Of a DNA stretch of 64,000 nt, positions 34,651 to 42,975 are shown in pieces. Where the stretch lies: NCBI RefSeq assembly GCF_000741205.1, contig NZ_JGYW01000009.1, positions 1 to 64,000 on the forward strand, written 5' to 3'. The stretch is from Bifidobacterium gallicum DSM 20093 = LMG 11596 (lineage in GTDB: Bacteria > Actinomycetota > Actinomycetes > Actinomycetales > Bifidobacteriaceae). Below the pieces are notes generated by a model. It was not told the origin of the DNA. It worked only from the letters and a program-made list of their open reading frames with translations, and searched no databases. The translations under genes and the position numbers were made by a program. How positions within the stretch are numbered: position 1 is the first letter of the stretch; each line of letters starts with the position of its first letter.

Positions 34651-36732
34651 TTACTCGAGTTCTACCGAACCCGTGTAGAGCTGGTAGTACTCGCCCTTTT
34701 GGGCAATGAGTTCATCATGCGAACCGCGCTCAATGATGTTGCCATGGTCAAGCACCATGATCACATCCGAATTGCGCACAGTCGACAAGCGGTGCGCGAT
34801 CACGAACACGGTACGACCTTTCATCAGGTTATCCATGCCCTGCTGCACCACGGCTTCCGTACGCGTATCAATCGAACTTGTCGCTTCATCGAGAATCAGC
34901 GCAGGCGGGTCAGCCACGGCGGCACGCGCAATCGAAATCAACTGGCGTTGGCCTTGTGACAAGCCCGAACCGTCACCCGATAGCACCGTGTTATAGCCTT
35001 CTGGCAGCATGCGGATGAATGAATCGGCGTTCGTCAGCTTGGCCGCCGCGATGCATTCCTCATCAGTGGCATCCAGCTTGCCGTAACGGATATTGTCCAT
35101 CACGGTGCCCGTGAACAGGTTCACATCCTGCAGCACAATGCCCAGTGAACGGCGCAAATCAGGCTTGCGGATGCCCTTGACGGCAATGCCGTCATAGAGA
35201 ATCATGCCCTGCTGGATGTCGTAGAACCGGTTGATCAGGTTCGTGATTGTCGTCTTGCCGGCACCCGTGGCGCCCACGAGCGCGATCTTTTGGCCGGGCT
35301 TGGCGAACCAGGTGATGTCGTGCAACACGACCTTGTTCGGCGTGTATCCGAACACCACATCGGTGAATCGCACGTCGCCACGCAGCAACGTCAACCTGCC
35401 GTCAGGCGACGTGATGGCTTGCTCACGCGCCTTGCGCGCCACTTCAGCGGCCTTCGGGCTGAGTTTCTTGGCGGCTTCGATCGAACGCTGACCATTGTCG
35501 GACGCTTCACGCTTCCACGCCCAGTGTCCGGTCACACGGTCCGTTTCGGTCATCGTGCGACCGTCTTCGGCCAGTTCCACGTTGACGAGCGTGACGGTGC
35601 CTTCGTCAGTTTCCGGCTCAGCATCCATCAGCGCGAAAATGCGCGAGGCGCCGGCCAAAGCCATCATGACCATGTTGAACTGCTGCGAGACCTGGCCGAT
35701 TGGGTTGACGAACGAACGCGACAAGGTCAGCAGTGAAATGATCGTGCCGATCGAGAACGTGGCGAAGCCGCCCAAACCGAAGTTCACCCAGCCGTTGATG
35801 CCCGCCAGGCCGCCGAAAATGGCCGACAACACATAGAGCAGGTAGCCGAGGTTACCCACCACAGGCATTGTCACGTTGCCATACGTGTTGGCTTTGGCCG
35901 ACGCCGCGTACAGCTGGTCGTTACGCTCGTCGAACTCGGCTTGCATCGCGTCCTCATGGTTGAACACCTTCACGACCTTCTGGCCGTTCACAGCTTCCTC
36001 AACGAACGCATTCACACGGCCCAGCTCCTGCTGTTGGCGCACAAAGTAGCGTCCCGAACGGCTCACGAGGTACCGGATGATCACCACAAGACCGGCTGTG
36101 AACACGAGCACGAACAGCGTGTAGGGCACGCTGAGCCACAGCATCGCGATCAGGGCGGCCAACGCCGAAATCGCCGAGCTGAACATCTGCGGGAACGACT
36201 GGCTGATTGCCTGGCGCAATGTGTCCGTATCGTTCGTGTACCGGCTCATGATGTCGCCATGTTCATGCGTGTCGAAGTAGCTGATCGGCAACGTCTGCAT
36301 GTGGGTGAACATGTCGTCACGCACAGCTTTCAACGTGCCCTGCTCAATGCCGACGAGCAGGAACGAGAACAGCCACTGGCAGAGCGTGCCCACGGCGTAC
36401 AGGCACGCCATCAGCACGAGGATCTGCACGAGCGGCGTCCAGTTGGGATCCTTGACACCCACAATCGGCAGAATGTACTGGTCAATCAACGTCTGCAAGA
36501 ACAGTGCCGACGCAGCCTGCGCGGCCGCCGACGCGATAATGCACACGACCACAATGAACACGCGGAACTTGTAGCGCATGATGTATTTGAACAGGCGTTT
36601 CGTCGTGCCCTTCGCGGCTTTCTGCGGGCCGCGTGGCATCTTCAACTCGGGTTCTGTGCCCGGCTTGCGCGCGTCGTCGTTGAGTACGACGTCGTCGCTG
36701 ACTTCCGTCATCGCTGCGGTTGCTGCGCTCAT
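34651..36732 (-). CDS. ABC exporter half-transporter with consensus ATPase site residues
   Basis: 693 residues: a six-helix membrane domain (about 50-340) followed by one ATPase domain. Walker A is VGATGAGKTT, signature LSQGQRQ, Walker B ILDEATSSIDTRTE and the switch His is intact (IAHRLST). This is the canonical partner of a heterodimeric exporter of the LmrCD/TM287-288 type, which exports drugs or lipids. An unusual linker of about 85 residues (MTETDRVTGHWAWKREASDN) is inserted before the ATPase domain. Its ATG shares one base with the upstream gene's stop (TGATG) and has GGAGGTGA before it. Confidence 0.93.
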   Translation of the reverse strand: MSAATAAMTEVSDDVVLNDDARKPGTEPELKMPRGPQKAAKGTTKRLFKYIMRYKFRVFIVVVCIIASAAAQAASALFLQTLIDQYILPIVGVKDPNWTPLVQILVLMACLYAVGTLCQWLFSFLLVGIEQGTLKAVRDDMFTHMQTLPISYFDTHEHGDIMSRYTNDTDTLRQAISQSFPQMFSSAISALAALIAMLWLSVPYTLFVLVFTAGLVVIIRYLVSRSGRYFVRQQQELGRVNAFVEEAVNGQKVVKVFNHEDAMQAEFDERNDQLYAASAKANTYGNVTMPVVGNLGYLLYVLSAIFGGLAGINGWVNFGLGGFATFSIGTIISLLTLSRSFVNPIGQVSQQFNMVMMALAGASRIFALMDAEPETDEGTVTLVNVELAEDGRTMTETDRVTGHWAWKREASDNGQRSIEAAKKLSPKAAEVARKAREQAITSPDGRLTLLRGDVRFTDVVFGYTPNKVVLHDITWFAKPGQKIALVGATGAGKTTITNLINRFYDIQQGMILYDGIAVKGIRKPDLRRSLGIVLQDVNLFTGTVMDNIRYGKLDATDEECIAAAKLTNADSFIRMLPEGYNTVLSGDGSGLSQGQRQLISIARAAVADPPALILDEATSSIDTRTEAVVQQGMDNLMKGRTVFVIAHRLSTVRNSDVIMVLDHGNIIERGSHDELIAQKGEYYQLYTGSVELE

Positions 36733-38921
36733 CAGGCTTCACCTCCTTGACGTTCGTCAGACGCATCATCAGTGGCGGCATCACCTTGGGCCGTCTCATT
36801 ACGCATGGTGCGTTCATGGATTTCGTCATAGTCACACGGCACGAGCGGCGTGTTCGGCAGGTCGTTGGACCCGCGTTTGTCGGCCATGAGCTGCGCTTGG
36901 GCCGTCACCTCGTCCTCCAGCAGCGTCACGGCTTGCGCACTACCCTGCTGTTCGGCCTCGTCAAGCTTGCTTTGCAAGATATTGACTTCTCGCTGCTCGG
37001 CTTCGGTTTCCTGCTCGTGGTAATCGTTCGCCTCACTATCAAGGTCTTGCGCGGCATGCTGTTGGGTCTGCGACTCGTAAATGCTGCGGTATTCGTCGCA
37101 TGTCTTGAGCAGTTCATCATGCGTACCCTTATCCAAGATGCGACCCTCATGCATCACAATGATCATGTCGGATTCCTCCACGGAAGCCAACCGCTGCGCG
37201 ATGATGATCTTCGTCGTGTCGGGAATCTCATGCATGAACGCGTTGCGGATCGACTTGTCGGTCTTCGTATCCACAGCGCTTGTCGAATCGTCAAGGATCA
37301 GGATCTTCGGACGTTTGAGCAATGCGCGTGCGATGCACAGACGCTGGCGCTGGCCGCCAGAAACGTTGGTGCCGCCCTGTTCAATGAACGTGTCGTACTT
37401 GTCAGGGAATTCCTCGATGAAACCGTCAGCACATGCCAGTTCGCAGGCGTGGCGCAGTTCTTCATCAGTGGCGCTTGGGTTGCCCCAGCGCAGGTTTTCG
37501 GCGATCGTGCCGGCAAACAGCACATTCTTTTGCAGTACCATGGCGACTTCGTCACGCAGCGCCTCAAGCTCGTACTGCCTCGTGTCGAGACCACCAACTT
37601 TGAGGCTACCGGCTGTTACGTCGTATAGTCGAGGAATCAATTGAACAAGGCTCGACTTAGCCGAACCGGTGCCGCCAACGATGCCCACGGTCATACCCGA
37701 GCGGATCGAAAGATTGATGTCGTCAAGCACGGGCTTCTCGGACGTGTCGGAATAACGGAACGAAACATGGTCGAACTCGATCGAACCATCCTTGACGGCA
37801 GTGACGGGAGAATCCTGCTCGGTGACGGTCGAAACCTCATTCATGACCTCGCAGATACGGCTGGCGGACGCGCGCGAGATGATGACCATGACGAAAATCA
37901 TCGACAACATCATCATCGCCATCATGATCTGCAGAGCATACGTCGTCAATGCTGTCAAATCGCCGGTCGTCAAACCGATGGCCGGATTGTTGCCCGACGC
38001 GATGATTTCTTTGGCGCCAAACCAAGCGATCAAAATCATCGACACATACATGCACAGTGAGAACAACGGATTGTTCAAACTCAGCATCTTCTCGGCCTTC
38101 GTGAAGTCCTTGTAGATGCGCATCGAAATGCGGCCGAACTTGCGGTCCTCATACTGTTCGCGAGTGAACGACTTGACGACGCGCACACCCTGCAAATTCT
38201 CGTCGACGACGTTGTTGAGCTCGTCGTACGTGTGGAACACGCGCTCGAAAATCGGGTGGACGAGAGCGGCCATGCCGACCAAGCCGATGCCGAGTACAGG
38301 AATGCAGGCGAGGAACACCATCGAAATGCTCGGGCTGATGTTGAACGAGAAAATCCACGCTACAATCAGCATGACAGGAGCGCGCATGCCGATGCGGATC
38401 AGCATCTGGTAAGCGTTCTGCACGTTCGTGACGTCAGTCGTCAAACGCGTGATGATCGAACCCGTGGAGAACCGGTCGATGTTCGTGAAGCTGAAGCCTT
38501 GCACTTTCTCAAACAGGTCGTGACGCAAATTGCGTGCGAAACCCGACGAGCCGATGGCTGCGAACTTGCCGGAAAGGAAGCCGCAGGTCAGTGAAATGGC
38601 GGCCAGCACAATCAGGATGCCACCATACTGCCAGACCACATTCATCTTGCCGGGCGTGATGCCGTGATCAATCAAACCGGCGATGACGGTCGGAATCACA
38701 ATCTCAATGACGCCTTCGAAAATGACAAAGAACGGGGACAGCAAACTCGCTCGCTTGTACTGGCGCAACGACTTGAGCAGCGTGGCGATGACGTGCTTAG
38801 GTTCCATATGAGGCTGTGCGGGGCGCTGTGCAGCCGGCTGCCTGGACGACTGACCGGCGGGAGGACCGGACGGCGATGCGGATGAGCGCGACGCGGGTGC
38901 TGATTTGACAGCTGCGGTCAT
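36732..38921 (-). CDS. ABC exporter half-transporter with degenerate ATPase site
   Basis: 729 residues with the same layout as its neighbour. Walker A GGTGSAKSS and signature VSGGQRQRLCIARAL are normal. The catalytic Glu after Walker B is Asp (ILDDSTSAVDTKTD), and the switch His is Gln (IIAQRLAS). These two changes define the inactive site of heterodimeric exporters and support pairing with the gene at 34651. An acidic C-terminal tail of about 100 residues follows the ATPase. The start overlaps marR by 4 bp (ATGA), so the three genes form a coupled operon. Confidence 0.93.
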   Translation of the reverse strand: MTAAVKSAPASRSSASPSGPPAGQSSRQPAAQRPAQPHMEPKHVIATLLKSLRQYKRASLLSPFFVIFEGVIEIVIPTVIAGLIDHGITPGKMNVVWQYGGILIVLAAISLTCGFLSGKFAAIGSSGFARNLRHDLFEKVQGFSFTNIDRFSTGSIITRLTTDVTNVQNAYQMLIRIGMRAPVMLIVAWIFSFNISPSISMVFLACIPVLGIGLVGMAALVHPIFERVFHTYDELNNVVDENLQGVRVVKSFTREQYEDRKFGRISMRIYKDFTKAEKMLSLNNPLFSLCMYVSMILIAWFGAKEIIASGNNPAIGLTTGDLTALTTYALQIMMAMMMLSMIFVMVIISRASASRICEVMNEVSTVTEQDSPVTAVKDGSIEFDHVSFRYSDTSEKPVLDDINLSIRSGMTVGIVGGTGSAKSSLVQLIPRLYDVTAGSLKVGGLDTRQYELEALRDEVAMVLQKNVLFAGTIAENLRWGNPSATDEELRHACELACADGFIEEFPDKYDTFIEQGGTNVSGGQRQRLCIARALLKRPKILILDDSTSAVDTKTDKSIRNAFMHEIPDTTKIIIAQRLASVEESDMIIVMHEGRILDKGTHDELLKTCDEYRSIYESQTQQHAAQDLDSEANDYHEQETEAEQREVNILQSKLDEAEQQGSAQAVTLLEDEVTAQAQLMADKRGSNDLPNTPLVPCDYDEIHERTMRNETAQGDAATDDASDERQGGEA

Positions 38922-39508
38922 GAACGTATTCCTTTCTGTGAATCGGGGGTTGATTGGACGTTGGAAAGTTTGTCAAGTGTGTTGGGACGTGTTGAAGAAT
39001 CTGGAGGCGGCGGACCGGGAGAAGATTGGGTTGTGCAGGCAGGCCTTGAACTGGTGCCATCACGCAGCAGATTGCTGTTGGTGAGATTGTCTTTCATGCG
39101 TTGCAAGTCGTCGTGGATGCGCTTGCGGTCGGCCGGGTTGAAGCCTTGCAGCATCACCTGTTCCATGCGCGCCGCGTTGTCTTCGAGTTGTTCGCCGATG
39201 GCACGGGCCTTATCAGTGAGCACGATTTTGCGCAAGCGAGCGTCATGCTCGACGCTGCGGCGTTCAATGAAGCCTTTCTTTTCCATCAGCGTGAGCACGC
39301 GCGAATCGGTCGAACGCGTGATTGAAAACACGCGGTCGAGCTCGTGCTGGTAGACGTCATGGTCCTGGTTATGTAGCAGATAAATGATCAGCTGAATGTT
39401 CGGGGCACTCAAGCGCTGCACCTCGTCGGGCATCATGGCATTGAGCGTGCGCACAATGAGGTTGTGCAACGAGCGGATATCCATGCCCAAATGCCATGTG
39501 TCACACAT
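38918..39508 (-). CDS. MarR family transcriptional regulator
   Basis: 196 residues. The winged helix is clear: LSAPNIQLIIYLLHNQDHDVYQHELDRVFSITRSTDSRVLTLMEKKGFIERR with the wing SVEHDARLRKIVLT. The last 50 residues are Ser/Pro-rich and probably disordered. It is first in an operon with two ABC exporter genes and most likely represses it until a drug or metabolite binds. A 17-bp palindrome covers its own start codon (39494-39510), a natural site for autoregulation. AGGGAGG lies four bases before the ATG. Confidence 0.92.
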   Translation of the reverse strand: MCDTWHLGMDIRSLHNLIVRTLNAMMPDEVQRLSAPNIQLIIYLLHNQDHDVYQHELDRVFSITRSTDSRVLTLMEKKGFIERRSVEHDARLRKIVLTDKARAIGEQLEDNAARMEQVMLQGFNPADRKRIHDDLQRMKDNLTNSNLLRDGTSSRPACTTQSSPGPPPPDSSTRPNTLDKLSNVQSTPDSQKGIRS

Positions 39509-39510
39509 GG
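39494..39510 (-). promoter_or_regulatory. Palindrome over the marR start codon (candidate MarR operator)
   Basis: CCATGTG-TCA-CACATGG is a perfect 7+3+7 palindrome that includes the ATG (39506-39508) and codons 1-5. Binding here would block both promoter clearance and, in RNA, a hairpin could mask the start codon. Confidence 0.6.
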
Positions 39511-39585
39511 TGCCTCCCTATGCTCTCCCTATTCGGTGTGCGCTGCCGCGCTGCCTCATCCCGTTATGCGCCGTATCTGTTGGAC

Positions 39586-39657
39586 CTTGCTGGAACCGGT
39601 GATCCTGCTGGATCCGGTGACCCTGCTGGACCCGGTGATCTTGCTGGAACCGGCGGA
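39586..39657 (+). repeat. Four 18-bp tandem repeats
   Basis: Four units related to CTTGCTGGAACCGGTGAT run head to tail, followed by decayed copies to about 39680. One frame would read Gly-Asp/Thr-x-Ala-Gly, but no ribosome site or gene context supports translation. The surrounding 39511-39935 holds no convincing gene; it should contain the marR promoter. Confidence 0.7.
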
Positions 39658-39935
39658 ACCGGCAGATCCGGCGATGCCGACGAACCCGCAAATCCGATGG
39701 AACTCGCGAACCCGCAGCATTACTGCGTGCGCCTTCTCTCTTGCGCGTAACGGTTGTGCATTCTATGAACAACAACATACAACAGTTGCATGTTGCAACA
39801 ATTATGTTGCGCGGTGGGCTGCAAACTGCAACGAAACGCCGAAAACCCACCAATACCCCCGTTTTGGGCCGGGTGTTGATGGGTTTGGCAGAGTATGCGG
39901 GACTACGCAGGGCTACGCAGGACCACATACATAAG

Positions 39936-39967
39936 AAAGCCGCCGCTCCACATGGAACGGCGGCTTT
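39936..39967. terminator. Bidirectional hairpin downstream of the FMN reductase gene
   Basis: AAAGCCGCCG (39936-39945) pairs with CGGCGGCTTT (39958-39967). It is 85 bp past the minus-strand stop at 40052. Confidence 0.8.
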
Positions 39968-40051
39968 ACGCAACAAACCGCGCTCAGGCGATTTGTTGAG
40001 TGGCTACTTCCGCGGTAAGAATGGGAAGAGTGGGAAGCATGGAGAATAGAC

Positions 40052-40600
40052 TCACTTCTGCTCGTTCATCTCGATGAACTTCAGGAAATCGGTGGCCTGC
40101 ATGCGCACAGCTTCCACATCAGCCTCGTCGAAGACCCAGTCGCCCGTCTTGAATGCCTCTTCAGGAACGGACAGACCAACCTCGACCGGGAACACGCGCA
40201 TGCCGTTGTCCTCGAGCAAATCGCCGAGCTGGATACGGCCGAAGATGCCCTTGAAACCGCCGACGCCCGTGATGGCGACAGGCTTCTGGTTGATGGCTTC
40301 CTGACGGGTACCCGTGGTCAGCCAGTCGAACAGGTTCTTCACAGCAACCGGAATGTTGTGCTTGTATTCTGAGATGAAGACCCACACGGCGTCAGCGTTC
40401 TTGAACTTGTCGAGGATGGCCAGAGCGGCGTCGGGATCAGGGAAGTTCTCATCTTCGTTGAGCAGCGGCAGATCCTTGTAATCCACCTCGATGATTTCAG
40501 CGCGGTCGCCGAGCGCTTCGATGGCCTTGCGAGCCAGCTTCGACTCGAACGAATCGCCATCCAGCGAGCTTTCCACAAATGCAATGTTTGGTGTTGCCAT
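40052..40600 (-). CDS. NAD(P)H-dependent FMN reductase / flavodoxin-fold oxidoreductase
   Basis: The ATG at 40600 has GGAGGTC upstream; the open frame to 40729 has no conserved sequence. 182 residues. It starts with a beta strand and the phosphate loop IAFVESSLDGDSFESKLA. The flavin-contact motif FISEYKHNIPVAVKNLFDWL and the second loop ITGVGGFKGIFGRIQLGDLL are those of the NADPH-dependent FMN reductase family (azoreductase/chromate reductase group). It likely reduces quinones, azo dyes or free flavin in the cytoplasm. It stands alone. Confidence 0.9.
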   Translation of the reverse strand: MATPNIAFVESSLDGDSFESKLARKAIEALGDRAEIIEVDYKDLPLLNEDENFPDPDAALAILDKFKNADAVWVFISEYKHNIPVAVKNLFDWLTTGTRQEAINQKPVAITGVGGFKGIFGRIQLGDLLEDNGMRVFPVEVGLSVPEEAFKTGDWVFDEADVEAVRMQATDFLKFIEMNEQK

Positions 40601-41244
40601 GATTGACCTCCAAATAAGACCACTTCCGCACCTTGCCGTATTCGGGCGCCGTATAGCGGTCCGTGAGCTTACGAGTGAAGTGGATAAGTGAACAGTGTTA
40701 TTGAGTCCATATTCGAACACCACCCACACTGCCGACCCATCAAATTGCCGCCGGTGAAAGAAAACCTCTAGAATGCCACAGCGCTGGCGTGAATGACCTA
40801 GAAACCATGTCGTTGCGCCGCACGCATAGCTTCAGCAATTTCTCAGCATTTCTCAATCAATGGTATTGCACAGCCGCTGTTCGGGGGCATCTGGAGGCAA
40901 TCTGTACGCTCCCCCAGCTTGCTGCACTCTCGCTCCGCATCAACTTCACCACCTTCACCCAGCATTTTCCAAGCTACTACCATGCACCTTTACCGACACG
41001 CAGAAAGGATATGCAGGCACCTCAGGAAAACAATGGCGGAGGTAAGGATTTCAAAGCAAATTACCTCATGCTCGTTTACCACCTTTTGGTAAGCAAAAAG
41101 CCACACTCTACGCTGTCGCGAGATGCGCCAATGAAGTTTGGCAATACGTAGCCCTTGCTGTTCGTAGTTTTTGAGCTACTAACCATACCTGTGGTCAAAG
41201 TCATTGATCTGACAGGCATCCGAGATGCATCATCGCATACACAC
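40601..41244. other. Intergenic region, no convincing gene
   Basis: About 640 bp. A frame of 46 codons from ATG 41011 has a fair AGAAAGG upstream (MQAPQENNGGGKDFKANYLM), but nothing else supports it. A partial palindrome, TTACCACCTTTTGGTAA, lies near 41077-41093. Confidence 0.35.
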
Positions 41245-41278
41245 AAAAGGCCCCGGCCGCTCAACCTCGCGACCGGGA
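41245..41278 (-). terminator. Terminator of the glutamate-cysteine ligase gene
   Basis: On the minus strand GTCCCGG and CCGGGGCC form a stem followed by TTTTGTG, 55 bp past the stop at 41333. Confidence 0.65.
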
Positions 41279-41332
41279 CGATTGCTCCTATGGTATTCGC
41301 ACGTTCACAGATTCACATGCCCATTCGCACGC

Positions 41333-42613
41333 TCACTTCTGGAACACATCCGGATACTTCGCATCCCCCGGCACTGCAGCCAGTGTGCCGCCGGCTTCGG
41401 TCACGCCGAGCAGATCCGCCCATTCGTCAAGGCTGCGGTCGTAGGGCCGCGCATTGCCGCCGCGCGCTTGCAGCGTAGCTTTGGCTTCGAACACATCTTC
41501 CTCACGCAGACCGTCGAGCAGCGCCACGAGGCGTTCGCGCCTGGCCTCGTCATAGAACATGCCGCCCACAATCTGCGTGAGCCGTTCAGCGCGCTCCACC
41601 GGCAACGAATCCCAGTGGCGGATTTCAATGAAGTTTTTCAAGCGCACATCGTTGAAATGCGTCGACAAAATATGGTTGATCTCATAGTCGTTGAGTTCAC
41701 GGTCGGGATACACGTCGCCCGCATTCTGGTGGAACGCCGCATATTCGAGTTCCCCGTCCGCTTCCGGGGTATGCGTCAGGTCCGCAAACATCAGCGGCGT
41801 GCACAGCACATCGTTCGCATAGGTTTCCCAGTCAAAACGCGGGTCATACAATCCTGGCGACACGTTCGTGCGCTGGAAGTCCAGGTAATCCCACATGCGT
41901 TGGCGCATGAGCGGCCATGGGTTCTCCGCGCCTTCAAAATAAGGCGAGTTGCGGAACATCCACGACAAAATCGGCGCCACGGCCGTGGCCAGCCGCATCT
42001 TGATAATCGAATCACGCTCATCCACGTAGTCAAGGCTGACTTGCGTGGACGACGACGCGCGCATCATCGCAGGCCCGAACTGCCCCACACGGCCCAGGTA
42101 TTCGGTCATCGCCGCATAGCGTGGCTTCGGGTTCACGGGAATGTCAAGCGCCCGCGACACGGGTTGATATCCGTAATTGACCATGCGGAATCCCAGTTCC
42201 TCCGCAATTGGATCCAGTTCTTCGCGGAACTCACGATACAGCGGCGTCAGTTCCGCCGGCTCGTTCAGCACACCGATTGACGTTTCCAACTGTCCGCCAG
42301 GTTCGAGCGTCACGGACACACGGTCACGGCCCAGCCCCACGAGCTGCCCATCATCCGTGCGCACCTCTTTGGCTGCGTCATAGTAAGGCCGCAACCGTTC
42401 AAGCAGCGCTTGCACGCCGCGTTCTTCAAAGTAGGTCACAGCAGTATCGTCGGCATTATGCACGGGCAGATGCTCGATTTCCACGCCGAATCCTCCCGTG
42501 CCGCGCTGCGTGCAGCCGCGTTCAAAAAACGCAAGCAAGCTGGCCATATGTTTGGGATTGGGTTTGGCAAGCATATGGGCATACGATGGCAGCGGTGGCA
42601 GAGGTCGTGACAT
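41333..42613 (-). CDS. Glutamate-cysteine ligase family protein (GCS2, GshA/EgtA-like)
   Basis: 426 residues. GGFGVEIEHLPVH near the N-terminus holds the metal-binding Glu residues, VSVTLEPGGQLETSI is the family core and MMRASSSTQVSLDY follows. The family condenses glutamate with cysteine using ATP, the first step to glutathione or, in actinobacteria, a source of gamma-glutamylcysteine (EgtA in ergothioneine synthesis). No gshB or egt genes lie next to it, so the final thiol is not known. The start ATG at 42613 has AAGGAA upstream. Confidence 0.88.
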   Translation of the reverse strand: MSRPLPPLPSYAHMLAKPNPKHMASLLAFFERGCTQRGTGGFGVEIEHLPVHNADDTAVTYFEERGVQALLERLRPYYDAAKEVRTDDGQLVGLGRDRVSVTLEPGGQLETSIGVLNEPAELTPLYREFREELDPIAEELGFRMVNYGYQPVSRALDIPVNPKPRYAAMTEYLGRVGQFGPAMMRASSSTQVSLDYVDERDSIIKMRLATAVAPILSWMFRNSPYFEGAENPWPLMRQRMWDYLDFQRTNVSPGLYDPRFDWETYANDVLCTPLMFADLTHTPEADGELEYAAFHQNAGDVYPDRELNDYEINHILSTHFNDVRLKNFIEIRHWDSLPVERAERLTQIVGGMFYDEARRERLVALLDGLREEDVFEAKATLQARGGNARPYDRSLDEWADLLGVTEAGGTLAAVPGDAKYPDVFQK

Positions 42614-42849
42614 GGCTGGTTCCTTTCCTCACCTTCACATGAATTTTCCCACTAGCGTATGTACTACGTTCGACGGCACCAATAGTTAGACAATTGCACT
42701 ATTCGTGTGCAAAATTATTGGACACTCCCACAACGACAAGCCCGCCCGAAACCCCTCCGATCCACCATTTCCGCTTTAGCCGTCCCATCTGCAGGACCAC
42801 GCATGAGCACGCCCTATCTCAGGAGACTCACGTCAGTCCCCCATTACGC

Positions 42850-42881
42850 CGGTAGGCTGACGCATTTGCGTCAGCCTACCG
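42850..42881 (-). terminator. Long perfect hairpin after the activase gene
   Basis: CGGTAGGCTGACGC (42850-42863) and GCGTCAGCCTACCG (42868-42881) are perfect 14-bp arms with loop ATTT, about 95 bp beyond the stop at 42976. No U-tract follows on the minus strand; CCATTATTT follows on the plus strand. The rest of 42614-42975 has no gene. Confidence 0.65.
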
Positions 42882-42975
42882 CCATTATTTACGCGAACTT
42901 CCGCACTCTCCGCATCACACTGAGCCTGCAGGTTCGCGCACCACTCCCCGGGCGCCCGTTTACTTGCCTGTCCGT

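Noticed and set aside
39496-39750. Collagen-like small ORF (GDPAGSGDPAGPGD)
   Set aside because: It is produced by the 18-bp tandem repeat, lacks a ribosome site and overlaps the marR start region.
40789-41151. 120-codon ORF between the FMN reductase and ligase genes
   Set aside because: No ribosome site, no protein-like conservation pattern, and composition typical of non-coding DNA.
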